Assembly (NCBI RefSeq): GCF_033547095.1
Contig: NZ_CP137852.1
Span: 3,465,501-3,529,500 of the forward strand
DNA from: Sediminicoccus rosea
GTDB taxonomy: Bacteria > Pseudomonadota > Alphaproteobacteria > Acetobacterales > Acetobacteraceae
Reading direction: 5' to 3'
Length of the DNA: 64,000 bases
In this document: positions 17,644 to 26,509 of the stretch, piece by piece
How the letters are laid out: each line of letters opens with the position of its first letter
Numbering within the stretch: position 1 is the stretch's first letter
The notes under the pieces: generated by a model
Told to the model about the DNA's origin: nothing
Seen by the model: only the letters and a program-made list of their open reading frames with translations
Databases searched by the model: none
Position numbers and translations under genes: made by a program

Positions 17644-17865
17644 GTGCCCGCCAGCATCACCGTGCTGCCGCTGCCTGCGAAGTACTCAGAGTTGAATGTG
17701 ACGGACGACGTTTGGGTGTTCATAGGCGACAACTGGCTATCCAACAGAATCTTCACTGATCACGACCACCTGGGCAGGCCATGCTGCTTCTGCTGGAACC
17801 GCGTGATCGAGCAGCCCTTGCGCATCATGTCCATCGGACTGCCCGGCCGGGTCCACCGATGCTGA
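17644..17865 (+). pseudogene. IS630-family transposase C-terminal fragment
   Basis: About 73 codons whose translation matches the end of IS630-type DDE transposases: a LPLPAKYSELN segment (normally LPxxSPELN, holding the catalytic Glu), then GDNWLSNRIF, CCFCWNRVIEQP and RIMSIG. The N-terminal two-thirds of the enzyme is absent, so this is a decayed remnant. Confidence 0.75.
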
Positions 17866-17956
17866 TCGGCAGGATTTGGTTTTATTCCTCAAGGCGCTGA
17901 TTACTTTTGCGCGACAGGGTGACCAACCCCCAACATATGATCCATGCGCAGTTTTA

Positions 17957-18470
17957 GTGGTCCATCGCGACCCGAACTGCTCTTGAGCGGGACTGCGCCC
18001 TGGACATCGGCACCGCCTCTCGCATCGGCGGGCGGAAGCCCAGCGATGAATGCGGCCGGAGCCGACTACAGTGCCGGCACGAGTCCTCGATCAGCGCCAG
18101 GGCTTCCCTTAGCGTGTTGAACACCTCGCCGTTCGCCAGTTCGCCGCGCAGCTTGTCGTTGCGCTATTCGACACACCGGTTCTCCCACTGGCTCGCCTTC
18201 TCGATATAGGCGGAGCGTGCACCAACACCGGCGATCCACGCCTTCACCGCCTCGGCAATGAACTCTGGCCCCTGGGTGCGGGCGCATTAGTGCGGGCGTC
18301 CCGTGCGTGAGGAACAACTCTGCCAGCATATCGATCACATCTGACGAGGTCAGCCTCCGCGCCAGACGGATCGCAAGCGCTTCGCGCGTGAACTCACCCA
18401 CCACGCACGGCATCCGGAACTTCCAGGCGCGTCTGGATGGCGCCCGCTCGCATCGATGTAGCGTATGCGC
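17957..18470 (-). pseudogene. IS3-family transposase (OrfB) remnant, frameshifted
   Basis: Reading the minus strand, one frame gives FRMPCVVGEFTREALAIRLA and SSDVIDMLAELFLTHGTPA, the start of the IS3 integrase core. A frameshift then moves to another frame giving GPEFIAEAVKAWIAGVGARS, AYIEKASQWEN, an in-frame stop, then DKLRGELANGEVFNTLREA and RLRPHSSLGFRPPM. Start of OrfB and the first catalytic Asp region are missing. It is inactive. Confidence 0.8.
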
Positions 18471-18492
18471 CTCTTCCGTACGCCTATCTCCC

Positions 18493-19473
18493 TTACTCAG
18501 GCTGGTAGCTAACGCTGCGCAGAAGCTCGGTCGCACGGTTGATCTCCCCGGCGATAAAGCGCCGCGTCTCCTCGATGGTCTCCGTCACAGGTTCGAGGAT
18601 TTGGCTCTTCAGCCGCTCCACGATGGCGGGCTCGCGCATCGTCTCCTGCATCAGGGCGTTCACGCGCTGGTTGATCTCGGCCGGTGTGCCCTTCGGGGCC
18701 CAGACTCCATACCACGACTGGAACTGGTAGCCGGGCAGGCCTGCCTCCCCCATGGTCGGTACGTCAGGGGCCAGGCTCGAGCGTCCTGCCGTCGCGATCC
18801 CAAGCGCGCGCACGCGGCCGTCGGCTGCCGCCGGCAGAAGTGCGAAGCTCGGGTCAATAAGAAGCTGCGCATTCCCGCCCATCAGATCGGTCAGTGCGGG
18901 CTGGGTACCACGATAGGTCACGGTATCGATCTGTACACCGCTGCGGCGCAGGAACTCGATAGTTGCCAGATGACCGGCCGAACCAAGCGAGGACAGTGCG
19001 AAATTCCATTCGCGCGGCCGCTCCTTCGCGGCCGCGATCACCTCGGCCAGTGTGCGCTGCGGGCGCTGAGCGCTCATCACCATGACCAACGGCGCCGCCG
19101 CCGTGCGGGCCATCACCTCAAGATCGCGCTGCGGATCAAAATTCGCACCGCGCAGCACCAGTGGCATCACTGCCGTGTTGAAGGCCGAGGCAAGCAGCGT
19201 GTAGCCATCGGGGGCCGCCTGGAGAACGGCATTGGTGCCGATCAGTCCGGCGCCGCCGGTCCGGTTCTCGACCACCGCGGTCGCACCCAGTTTTTCTTGC
19301 AAGCGCGCCGCCGTCAGCCGCGCCAACGCGTCATTTGCCGCACCCGGCGGCCAGGGACAGATGACGCGGATCGGCCGGCCGCGCGGCCAGGCATCCTGCG
19401 CCTGCACAGCGGGGGCCGCCAGCAGCCCGAGGGTGCCGGCGGCGGCACTGGCCAGAAGGTGACGACGATTCAT
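18493..19473 (-). CDS. TTT substrate-binding protein (Bug/TctC family)
   Basis: 326 residues from the ATG at 19473, which has GGAGG 9 bases upstream and starts a Tat-like signal (MNRRHLLASAAAG). Family hallmarks: WPRGRPIRVICPWPPGAAND near the N terminus, VVENRTGGAGLIGTNAVLQAAPDGYTL, a VTYRGTQPALTDLMGG segment and PDVPTMGEAGLPGYQ. Bug proteins bind carboxylates such as dicarboxylates or aromatic acids in the periplasm for TctAB permeases. It is the last gene of the IclR-linked operon and has no TctA or TctB neighbour, so it must borrow a permease or serve as a sensor. Its ligand is probably a substrate of that operon. Confidence 0.9.
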   Translation of the reverse strand: MNRRHLLASAAAGTLGLLAAPAVQAQDAWPRGRPIRVICPWPPGAANDALARLTAARLQEKLGATAVVENRTGGAGLIGTNAVLQAAPDGYTLLASAFNTAVMPLVLRGANFDPQRDLEVMARTAAAPLVMVMSAQRPQRTLAEVIAAAKERPREWNFALSSLGSAGHLATIEFLRRSGVQIDTVTYRGTQPALTDLMGGNAQLLIDPSFALLPAAADGRVRALGIATAGRSSLAPDVPTMGEAGLPGYQFQSWYGVWAPKGTPAEINQRVNALMQETMREPAIVERLKSQILEPVTETIEETRRFIAGEINRATELLRSVSYQPE

Positions 19474-19524
19474 GGTTTGCTTCCTCCGAAATGGCACGCG
19501 ACGTTGCGCGGCCCGTTGGTGAAT

Positions 19525-20415
19525 TCAATCGTCCAGCAGCGCGCTCCGCTCGGCCGGGGAAAGAGGGAGCAGCGGCGGGCGCAGCCGGTGCCAACCCAGC
19601 TCGGCGGTACGATCCGCCAGCAGCGCCTTCAGCGAGGCCATCTGGGCGAACCGGGAGGCCCGGTTGCGCATGGCGACGATGCGCGCCTGCGCCGCCTCCA
19701 CCTCCGATGCGCGGTCGGGATCGGCGAAGTGGCGGAACACGAAGGCGAGGTCGGCGGCGACAATGTTGGATGTTGCGGTGATGCAGCCCGCGCCGCCCTT
19801 TCGCAGCAGCGGCAGCATCAGCGGGTCGGCACCGGCCAGCACCGCAAGACTAGGGAAGGCTTCAACGAGCGCCTCCATATGCGCGAGGTCGCCGGCGGAA
19901 TCCTTGATGCCGGTGAAGGTGCCGGGAAACGCCGCGCGCAGCCGCGCGATCACCGCGAAGGGAATCGGCACCGCCGACATCTGTGGGATGTGATACAGCA
20001 CGATCCGCAGGCGCCGATCGGCGAGGCGCTCCACCACCTCGGCATAGGCAGCGAAGAGGCCATCCTCGGTGACGCCCTTGTAGTAGAAGGGCGGCAGCAT
20101 CACGACCGTGGTGACACCGAGCGAGAGAGCATGCCGCGTCAGCGCCACCGTCTCGCTCAGCGCCGCCACGCCCGTGCCGGGCAGCAGGCGCTCGGCCGGG
20201 ATGCCGGCGCCGACGACCGCTTCCAGCAGCGCGCGGCGCTCGTCGGAGGTGAAGGAATTTGCCTCGCCCGTTGTGCCGAGCATCGCGATACCGTCGCAGC
20301 CTTCCGCCAGCAAGCGCCGGCAATGCGTCACGAACAGCGCATGATCCGGCACGTGCTCCGCCGTGATCGGCGTTAGTGCGGCGCTGAATACGCCGCACGG
20401 GTGCAGCGCAGTCAT
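19525..20415 (-). CDS. DapA/NanA-family class I aldolase or dehydratase
   Basis: 296 residues from the ATG at 20415, overlapping the stop of the sialidase-like gene (ATGA). A TIM-barrel lyase with the GTTGE motif (47-51), the active-site Tyr141 (LYHIP) and Schiff-base Lys171 (GIKDSAGD). The GTTGE form is shared by dihydrodipicolinate synthase and several sugar-acid aldolases; N-acetylneuraminate lyase usually has GSTGE. Since it lies in a catabolic operon, an aldolase or dehydratase acting on a keto-deoxy sugar acid is more likely than lysine synthesis. The sialidase-like neighbour makes neuraminate-type substrates possible, but this is not proven. Confidence 0.88.
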   Translation of the reverse strand: MTALHPCGVFSAALTPITAEHVPDHALFVTHCRRLLAEGCDGIAMLGTTGEANSFTSDERRALLEAVVGAGIPAERLLPGTGVAALSETVALTRHALSLGVTTVVMLPPFYYKGVTEDGLFAAYAEVVERLADRRLRIVLYHIPQMSAVPIPFAVIARLRAAFPGTFTGIKDSAGDLAHMEALVEAFPSLAVLAGADPLMLPLLRKGGAGCITATSNIVAADLAFVFRHFADPDRASEVEAAQARIVAMRNRASRFAQMASLKALLADRTAELGWHRLRPPLLPLSPAERSALLDD

Positions 20416-21593
20416 GCGTCGTCCCCCGCAGCCCAGTCGGGTGCGACGCGCACATATTTGATGGCCTGGCGCCAGTAGGTGTAGGCGATGTGCAGTGCTC
20501 CATCCGGCGTCTGGCAAAGCGAGGGGTAGGAGAATTCCCGGTTCAGCCGGTCCTTCGAATTGTTGGTCAGGCAGTAGCCGTCGCCGGACTCAAGGTCGCG
20601 GCGGATTGGCCAGCTACGCCCCTGGTCGGCGGAGAGCGCCAGCGTCATGGGCGCCCGCGGCGCACCCCAGAAGGCGCCGCGGCCCGAAGGGGGGGCTGCA
20701 GGGGCCAGCTCCTCGCCGCCGATGTCGTCGTAGAGTGAAAGACGCCGCCCGGTCGCATCCGCCGCGCTCGAGTGGTTGTACACCAAGGCTAGACGCCCAT
20801 CGGCGAGCCGGGTCGCCATCACGGACGAATTGTTGTTGGGCAGCTCCGTCGGCACCGGCGCGGACCAATTGCGCCCGCCATCAGAGGAGCGGGCGACATA
20901 GATCGAGTCCGCCCAGCGGCTGCGATAGAAAGCGACCAGGGTGCCGTCGCGCACGTCCACAATACTCATATGGACGCAGCCCCTGCTGCCGGGCACCGCA
21001 TGCTCGGTCCAGGTCGCGCCGGCATCAGAGGAGATCATCACCGAGCTGGTGTCGAGATCGCCCGTCCAGGCACCCACGGGCGGCTTGGTGCAGCGCCAGA
21101 TCGGCAGCAGCCAGTCGCCATTGTCCAGCACCACGATGGGGCTGCGGATGAAGGTGCCGAACCCTGGCTGCTCGCCGAACAACGTCTCGATGGCCCCCCA
21201 GCTGCGCCCGCCATCGGCCGAAATCCGGCGCCGGATGATGGCAGTGTCCTGGTTGCCCGAGACCTGCGCTGTCCAAAGAAGCCAGAGCCGTCCATCCGGG
21301 GCATGGAACAGCAGTGGGTTCTGCTCGGAGCGCGTCGGATCATCCGACAAGCGCTCTGCCGGCGACCAGCGATCCGCGCCGGCTGCCAGGCGCGAGAAAT
21401 GCACCGAAACGTCGGGCACCCCCTCCTGCGTGCCTCCGAACCAGACGCAGCCCATGTCGCCACCGGGCAGCGGCAGCAGGAAGGCGGCATGGTTCTGCAC
21501 GCAAGGCGTGGGGATGAAGGCCTCGATGCGTGCCGGGTCGCCTAGGGCGGGGGCCAGGACTTCGTGGCGGTCGATCACGCCGGCGTCGGGCAT
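20412..21593 (-). CDS. Exo-sialidase-like six-bladed propeller protein
   Basis: 393 residues with at least four Asp-box repeats (S-x-D-x-G-x-x-W): SADGGRSW, SSDAGATW, SSDGGRNW and SADQGRSW, the signature of sialidase/BNR propellers. There is no signal peptide, so it acts in the cytoplasm if the start at 21593 (AGGA upstream) is right. Cytoplasmic members of this exo-alpha-sialidase-like family occur in sugar-acid operons and may hydrolyse a glycoside or act on a sugar acid rather than on host sialic acid. It is coupled to the DapA-like lyase downstream and lies 10 bases after the iron dehydrogenase. Confidence 0.85.
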   Translation of the reverse strand: MPDAGVIDRHEVLAPALGDPARIEAFIPTPCVQNHAAFLLPLPGGDMGCVWFGGTQEGVPDVSVHFSRLAAGADRWSPAERLSDDPTRSEQNPLLFHAPDGRLWLLWTAQVSGNQDTAIIRRRISADGGRSWGAIETLFGEQPGFGTFIRSPIVVLDNGDWLLPIWRCTKPPVGAWTGDLDTSSVMISSDAGATWTEHAVPGSRGCVHMSIVDVRDGTLVAFYRSRWADSIYVARSSDGGRNWSAPVPTELPNNNSSVMATRLADGRLALVYNHSSAADATGRRLSLYDDIGGEELAPAAPPSGRGAFWGAPRAPMTLALSADQGRSWPIRRDLESGDGYCLTNNSKDRLNREFSYPSLCQTPDGALHIAYTYWRQAIKYVRVAPDWAAGDDA

Positions 21594-21603
21594 TGGGGCT
21601 TCC

Positions 21604-22725
21604 TCAGAAGGCCGCGCGGTATAGGCCGAGGATGTCGTCTCGGGTCATCTCGCGCGGGTTGTTATCGAGCAAACGGCGGATGGCATGCGCTTCCGTCGCC
21701 ATGAGGGGCAGGTCGTCCTGCGGCACGCCGAGGGCCGAGAGGCGCATCTCGATGCCGAGCGTGGCACACCACCCATGGCTCGCCGCCAGCACGTCCCGGG
21801 CACCGGACAGGCCCAGCGCATCGAGCATCAGCGCGGTCTTGTCGGGCATGACCGACGCATTGAAGGCCAGCGTGTGCGGGAAGATCACCGCGCAGGAGAG
21901 ACCGTGCGCGACGTGGTGCCGTGTGCCCAACGGATAGGCCACTGCATGCCCCGCGGTGGTGTTCACGGGGCCCAGGCAGAAACCGCCATACAGCGAGGCG
22001 AGCGCCAGGCCAGCTCTTGCCTCGCGGTCGCTGCCATCGGCCACGGCGCGCGCCAAAAAGCGGCCAACCAGGCGGATGCCCTCTAGCGCGTAAAGGTCGA
22101 TCGTGGGGTGCGCCTTGCGACTGGTGAAAGCCTCGGCGCAATGCGCCAGTGCATCGACACCGGTTGCAGCCGTCACCGCGGGAGGCACGCTCATCGTTAG
22201 GTCAGGGTCCACCACGGCGAGGTCGGCGATCATGTGGCGGCTTTGCACCGCGAGTTTGTTCTGCGTCGCGGGGTCCGTCACCAGCGCGCGCGACCCGGCC
22301 TCGCTGCCGGTGCCCGATGTGGTGGCGACCTGTGCCAGCCCAACGCGGCGGCCCGCGACCTTCTCCGGCCCAACCACCTCTTGCAGCGTCTGTCCGCTGC
22401 CCGGTAGCACAGCCACCAACTTGGCCAGGTCCATCGCGCTGCCACCGCCAAAGCCCACGACCAGTTGCGGCCGCACGCGCTTGGCCAGGGCCAGCGCGGC
22501 GTCCAGGTTCGGGATATCGGGCTCGGGCTTCACCTCTCCGAAGACCGCAACCTCGCCAGGCAGGTCAAGCAGCGCCACACGGGCGGCGTTGAAGCCGCCG
22601 GCGACCACCAAGCAGCGCCTGATGCCCTGCTCGCGCGCCCAAGTGCCCAGGGTAGTGATCTGGCCTGAGCCGAAGGCGATGCGCGCCGGGCGGTCGATGT
22701 CGATGGGACGCAGCAGATCCGTCAT
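21604..22725 (-). CDS. Iron-containing alcohol dehydrogenase (group III type)
   Basis: 373 residues from the ATG at 22725 (ATGA overlap with the PdxA2-like gene). NAD-binding region FGGGSAMDLAK (about 94-104), then TTSGTGSEAGSRALVTD, the iron ligands in VDALAHCAEAF and AVAYPLGTRHHVAHG. This pattern is shared with lactaldehyde reductase, maleylacetate reductase and hydroxyacid dehydrogenases. In this operon it could oxidise a sugar-acid hydroxyl or reduce an aldehyde released by the lyase. The exact reaction is unknown. Confidence 0.9.
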   Translation of the reverse strand: MTDLLRPIDIDRPARIAFGSGQITTLGTWAREQGIRRCLVVAGGFNAARVALLDLPGEVAVFGEVKPEPDIPNLDAALALAKRVRPQLVVGFGGGSAMDLAKLVAVLPGSGQTLQEVVGPEKVAGRRVGLAQVATTSGTGSEAGSRALVTDPATQNKLAVQSRHMIADLAVVDPDLTMSVPPAVTAATGVDALAHCAEAFTSRKAHPTIDLYALEGIRLVGRFLARAVADGSDREARAGLALASLYGGFCLGPVNTTAGHAVAYPLGTRHHVAHGLSCAVIFPHTLAFNASVMPDKTALMLDALGLSGARDVLAASHGWCATLGIEMRLSALGVPQDDLPLMATEAHAIRRLLDNNPREMTRDDILGLYRAAF

Positions 22726-23768
22726 GCGGCGGCTTCCGGGCCGAGGGTGCGGTGCGCGGCGAGCAGCTCGGCGTATTCGATGGCCTCGATCAGGCTGCGC
22801 TCGCTGGCGATGCCTTGGCCCGCGATGTCGAAGGCGGTCCCGTGATCCACGGAGGTGCGGATCACGGGCAGGCCGAGCGTGATGTTCACGCCCGACAGCG
22901 CATCCCATTTCCCCGTGGCAGGATCGACATGGAAGCCCAGCAGCTTCACCGGGATGTGCCCCTGGTCGTGATACATCGCGACCACGGCATCGAACTGGCC
23001 CGCGCGCAGCTTCACGAAAACGGTGTCGCCCGGCACGGGCCCGGTGACGTGCATGCCATCCGCGACGGCCTGCGCGATGGTGGGCGCGACGACATCAATA
23101 TCCTGGCGGCCGAACAGCCCGCCCTCGCCGGCATGCGGGTTCAGCGCCGCGACCGCGATGTGTGGATGCTCAATGCCCAGGCCGCGCAGCGCCTGCTGCG
23201 TCAGCTCCAGAACCAGGCGGATGCGCTCCGGCGTGACACGCTTCGGGACATCCTCCAGCGCGCAATGCGTCGTGACGTGGCTCACGCGCATGTTGCCGTG
23301 GGCCAGCAGCATCACGCTACCCTTTACACCGGTGAGTTCCGCCAGCATCTCGGTATGGCCGGCATAGTGATAGCCGGCCTTGTTCAGCGCTTCCTTGTTG
23401 AGCGGCGCGGTGACTATGGCGCCGACCCGGCCGGATTGCGCGAGGCGCACGCCGTGATCGATGGCGAGGTAGGCGAAGCGACCACCATCGGCGCTCAGCA
23501 CGCCCGGCAGGATCGGCGCGCCTTCGGGCGCAGCCTGGAGAAAGGCCAGGGCGGGCCAATGGCCCTGCTCGGCCGTCACCTCGGGAAAGGCGAACCCCGG
23601 TGACAGCGCATCGCGCGCACGCGCCAGCGCAGCGCCGCTCCCGATTACGAGCAGGCGCAGCGCGCCAGTCTCGATGCGATCGCGCAGCGCAGCGCAGGCC
23701 TTTACGATGATCTCGGGGCCGATGCCCGCTGGATCCCCCATGGTGATGGCGAGGTGGCGCGTGGTCAT
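22722..23768 (-). CDS. PdxA2-like 4-phospho-tetronate dehydrogenase
   Basis: 348 residues from the ATG at 23768. It belongs to the PdxA family (ITMGDPAGIGPEI start; metal ligands in GYHYAGHTEML, MYHDQGHIPVKLL and SVDHGTAFDIAG). True PdxA makes vitamin B6, but the copy here is coupled (ATGA) to a DUF1537 kinase. That pairing is known for D-threonate, D-erythronate and L-threonate catabolism, in which the kinase makes the 4-phosphate and PdxA2 oxidises and decarboxylates it to dihydroxyacetone phosphate. I therefore call the tetronate role likely and a pyridoxine role unlikely. Confidence 0.88.
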   Translation of the reverse strand: MTTRHLAITMGDPAGIGPEIIVKACAALRDRIETGALRLLVIGSGAALARARDALSPGFAFPEVTAEQGHWPALAFLQAAPEGAPILPGVLSADGGRFAYLAIDHGVRLAQSGRVGAIVTAPLNKEALNKAGYHYAGHTEMLAELTGVKGSVMLLAHGNMRVSHVTTHCALEDVPKRVTPERIRLVLELTQQALRGLGIEHPHIAVAALNPHAGEGGLFGRQDIDVVAPTIAQAVADGMHVTGPVPGDTVFVKLRAGQFDAVVAMYHDQGHIPVKLLGFHVDPATGKWDALSGVNITLGLPVIRTSVDHGTAFDIAGQGIASERSLIEAIEYAELLAAHRTLGPEAAA

Positions 23769-24877
23769 GCGGGAATGCTCCGGGACGTCAGAACTGAATG
23801 GACCAGCAGGTCGCGCCACAGCGAGTCACCGCCAAAGGCGCCGGACTTCGAGACGACGGGGACATCGTCCCACGCGCCGCCGCGCAGCACGGAACGGGGA
23901 ACGCCGGGCTGTACGATGCCGACAGCGTCGAGTCCGCGCGCGCCAAGTGCGGCGCACACCGCCCGCAGCGTTTCGCCGCCCGCCACGATGAGTGTCCCGG
24001 GGGGCGGCAAGCGATGCGTGAGACCCGCGAATGTCGTGGCGATGCGCCGCGCAGCCTCGGCTCGGTCGAGGCCGCGCGGCAGCGTGACGCTCACCATCGC
24101 GACACCGGCCGACCTCAGCCGCTGTCCCACCTGCGAAGCCGATACTTCATCGCCGGCAGTGATGGCCAAGGCCCAGCCTCCACATGCGGCCAATTGCCGC
24201 GTGGTGACCGGCTGATCCGAGCCGAACAGGCCAAGCACTGGAGGAACCAGCGCCGTGGTGGCCTGCGCCGCCGCGGGGCCAGCCAGCGCACGCGCAAGGC
24301 CGCCGCTGCCACACCACAAAACCGGCCCCGAGGCGGCCCGGCCCAGCGCAGCGATGCGGGCGAGATCGGTATCCTCCGCGGCATCGAACACGGATAGGCC
24401 AGGCGGCAGCGCGGCCGCCGGATCGCCCCGTTGCAGCTGCAATCCCTCCGCGGCCAACAAGGCCGCAAGGTCGCGCGCGACAGGCTCAAGCGTGCCGTCC
24501 GCGTGCTGCACCAGGACGCGCCCGTCGCGCGTGATCCGGCCCTGCGCGGGAAAGGCCGGCGCGAGCACGACATGCTGCCAACCGCTGCCCTCCATGCAGG
24601 CGGCAAGCTCCGCCGCAACATGGCCGCGCAGAAGGCTATCGATCTTCTTGAAGGCGATGTCCGCCCCGCACATCGAGGGCGCGGCCGCACGCACCGCCGC
24701 TAAGGCGACGTCGCGCGATACCTCCCGGGAGGCGGTATCGATGGCGAGGCTGCCGATCCCCTCCCCGCCAAGCGCCCAACGCAGGGGAACGGGGCCGCAC
24801 AGCCCGGTTAGCTCGCCGGCCGAGTCCAGGGCGCCCGTCAGGTCGTCCGCGATCAAGCGCAGGACCGGCCGGTTCAT
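23765..24877 (-). CDS. DUF1537 four-carbon acid sugar kinase (DtnK/DenK-like)
   Basis: 370 residues from the ATG at 24877, overlapping the IclR stop (ATGA). Residues 8-20 (LIADDLTGALDSA) are the conserved start of the DUF1537 substrate domain, with KKIDSLLRGHVAAEL typical of the family. The C-terminal nucleotide domain has VAGGETLRAVCAALG and VVSKSGAFGGDSLWRDL. Characterised members phosphorylate D-threonate, D- or L-erythronate or related tetronates at O4. The next gene is the matching PdxA2-type dehydrogenase. Which tetronate is used cannot be read from the sequence. Confidence 0.9.
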   Translation of the reverse strand: MNRPVLRLIADDLTGALDSAGELTGLCGPVPLRWALGGEGIGSLAIDTASREVSRDVALAAVRAAAPSMCGADIAFKKIDSLLRGHVAAELAACMEGSGWQHVVLAPAFPAQGRITRDGRVLVQHADGTLEPVARDLAALLAAEGLQLQRGDPAAALPPGLSVFDAAEDTDLARIAALGRAASGPVLWCGSGGLARALAGPAAAQATTALVPPVLGLFGSDQPVTTRQLAACGGWALAITAGDEVSASQVGQRLRSAGVAMVSVTLPRGLDRAEAARRIATTFAGLTHRLPPPGTLIVAGGETLRAVCAALGARGLDAVGIVQPGVPRSVLRGGAWDDVPVVSKSGAFGGDSLWRDLLVHSVLTSRSIPA

Positions 24878-25716
24878 CGCGATGCCCCCCCTGCTCCGAT
24901 GGTACCGAAGGAGAGGCGCAACCCGGTACCAAGCTCCTCGGCCAAGGCGCACACCCGGGGCGCGGTCAGGCCGATGAATTCGGGCAGAGACAGGCGGTCG
25001 CTGCCGATGGTGAGACTGACCCCCGCCGCCGGTGCGCCACGGGCATCGAGCACGGGGGCCGCGACGGTCCTCAGGCCGTAGGCGTTCTCACCGTCCGAAA
25101 CAGCATAACCCCGCGCCCGCACCTCATCGAGCCGCGCCAGCAGCGCGTCCACGTCTGTCAGCGTGCGGTCGGAAAGCTTCACGCGCGGCACGCTCTCTAG
25201 CTGCGCGACCTGCTCCTCCCGCGGCAGCCAGGCCAGGATCGCCTGGCCAAGCGCAGTCGCATAGGCGCCGATCCGTGTGCCGGGGCGACGTACAACACCA
25301 TGCCGCTCCAACCCAGCCTCGACACGAGCGAGGTAGATCACCTCCCCCTTTTCCAGCACCCCCAGCGAGCCGGCATCGGCCAGGTTCGGAACAAGCTCAC
25401 GGAGCAGTGGCCGGGCATGCGTCGGCAGATCATCCGCGGAGAGCGCGGCATAACCTAGTTCCAGGCATTTCAGCGTGAGCCGGAATCGACGTGCATCCGG
25501 GATCGGGCGGAGGTAGCCGAGATCGACCAGCGTGTGGACGAGGCGAAAGGCCGTGCCACGGTCATGGCCGGTCTGTGCCGCCACCTCGGCGAGGGTAAGT
25601 TCCGGCCGGTCGGGCCCGAATGCCTTGAGGACGGCAAACGCCTTGGCAACCGATTGAACCAGGTTCTTCGGGTTCTCGACGCGAGTGTGTGGTCCGTCCA
25701 TCCTCCCGCCTCCCAT
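24874..25716 (-). CDS. IclR-family transcriptional regulator
   Basis: 280 residues. N-terminal winged helix (about 18-75: LVQSVAKAFAVLKAF, LTLAEVAAQTGHDRGTAFRLVHTL), C-terminal GAF-like effector domain (about 90-265). Two starts are possible, 25716 (no clear ribosome site) and 25701 (MDGPHT, GGGAGG adjacent). It is the first gene of the kinase-dehydrogenase operon, coupled to it by ATGA, and stands divergent to an SDR. A symmetric operator lies immediately upstream, so autoregulation and control of both directions is likely. Confidence 0.9.
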   Translation of the reverse strand: MGGGRMDGPHTRVENPKNLVQSVAKAFAVLKAFGPDRPELTLAEVAAQTGHDRGTAFRLVHTLVDLGYLRPIPDARRFRLTLKCLELGYAALSADDLPTHARPLLRELVPNLADAGSLGVLEKGEVIYLARVEAGLERHGVVRRPGTRIGAYATALGQAILAWLPREEQVAQLESVPRVKLSDRTLTDVDALLARLDEVRARGYAVSDGENAYGLRTVAAPVLDARGAPAAGVSLTIGSDRLSLPEFIGLTAPRVCALAEELGTGLRLSFGTIGAGGASR

Positions 25717-25720
25717 CGCT

Positions 25721-25745
25721 TGTTCGGATTGCGAACACTTGTTCG
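25721..25745. promoter_or_regulatory. IclR-type operator, TGTTCG-N5-CGAACA plus third half-site
   Basis: Perfect inverted repeat TGTTCG (25721-25726) and CGAACA (25732-25737) with a 5-base centre, followed two bases later by another TGTTCG (25740-25745). It lies between the divergent IclR and SDR genes, within a few bases of the IclR start, a position suited to repression of iclR and possibly of the SDR gene. Confidence 0.6.
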
Positions 25746-25819
25746 ATTTCTCGTGTGTTGCTATCCGTCAGCCAGCAACGCTGTCAAGCGCATCGCAACC
25801 GGCCGAAGGGAGACGCCGC

Positions 25820-26509
25820 ATGCCGCCAGAGGCCAGCCCGGGCCATGCGATCGTCACCGGCAGCAGCTCCGGCATAGGCGCGGCCATCGCTTCCCGCCTG
25901 CTGCGGGAAGGGTGGCGCGTCACCGGACTCAGCCGCAACGACCCCGGCGTCACCGACGCCCGCTACGCGCATCGCGCCGTGGATCTCCTTGACGCTTCGG
26001 CGCTGCCTGCCGCCATCGCAGACCTCCAACCCACCGCCTTCGTGCATGCAGCCGGGATGATGCGCGGGGGGCTCGTCGGCGCGCTGGATGCGGAAGCGGG
26101 GCGCATCCTCTGGCGCCTACATGTCGAGGCAGCATCCCTCTTGGTGGATCTGCTGGTGCCGCGCATGCCCGATGGCGGGCGCGTTGTACTCATCGGCAGC
26201 CGCACCGCTGCCGGGGCCGCCGGCCGCAGTCAATATGCCGCAAGCAAGGCCGCACTGGTGGCAATGGTTCGGTCCTGGGCGATCGAACTCGCGCCGCGTG
26301 GGATCACCGCCAATGTCGTGGCGCCGGCGGCAACCGACACGGCCATGCTGCGCGACCCGGCACGCAGTGCGATGGTGCCTAAGCTGCCGCCAATCGGGCG
26401 CTACATCCGCCCCGATGAGGTCGCGGCACTGACCAGCTTCTTGCTTGGCGCGGATGGGGGCGCCATCACGGGCCAGCAAATACTCATCTGTGGCGGTAGT
26501 TCGCTGTGA
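25820..26509 (+). CDS. Short-chain dehydrogenase/reductase (SDR)
   Basis: 229 residues from the ATG at 25820 with GGGAG 8 bases upstream. Classical SDR: cofactor motif TGSSSGIG (13-20), HAAG (76-79), catalytic Ser127 and Y139-x-x-x-K143, and a C-terminal ITGQQILICGG strand. The Arg at about 39 in LSRND suggests NADP(H). It diverges from the IclR regulator across the shared operator, so it probably belongs to the same pathway, for example oxidising the sugar or lactone that feeds the tetronate route. Confidence 0.9.
   Translation: MPPEASPGHAIVTGSSSGIGAAIASRLLREGWRVTGLSRNDPGVTDARYAHRAVDLLDASALPAAIADLQPTAFVHAAGMMRGGLVGALDAEAGRILWRLHVEAASLLVDLLVPRMPDGGRVVLIGSRTAAGAAGRSQYAASKAALVAMVRSWAIELAPRGITANVVAPAATDTAMLRDPARSAMVPKLPPIGRYIRPDEVAALTSFLLGADGGAITGQQILICGGSSL

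Noticed and set aside
22722-23768. Calling the PdxA-family gene a vitamin B6 biosynthesis gene
   Set aside because: Its coupling with a DUF1537 kinase and an IclR regulator fits the tetronate dehydrogenase subgroup better.
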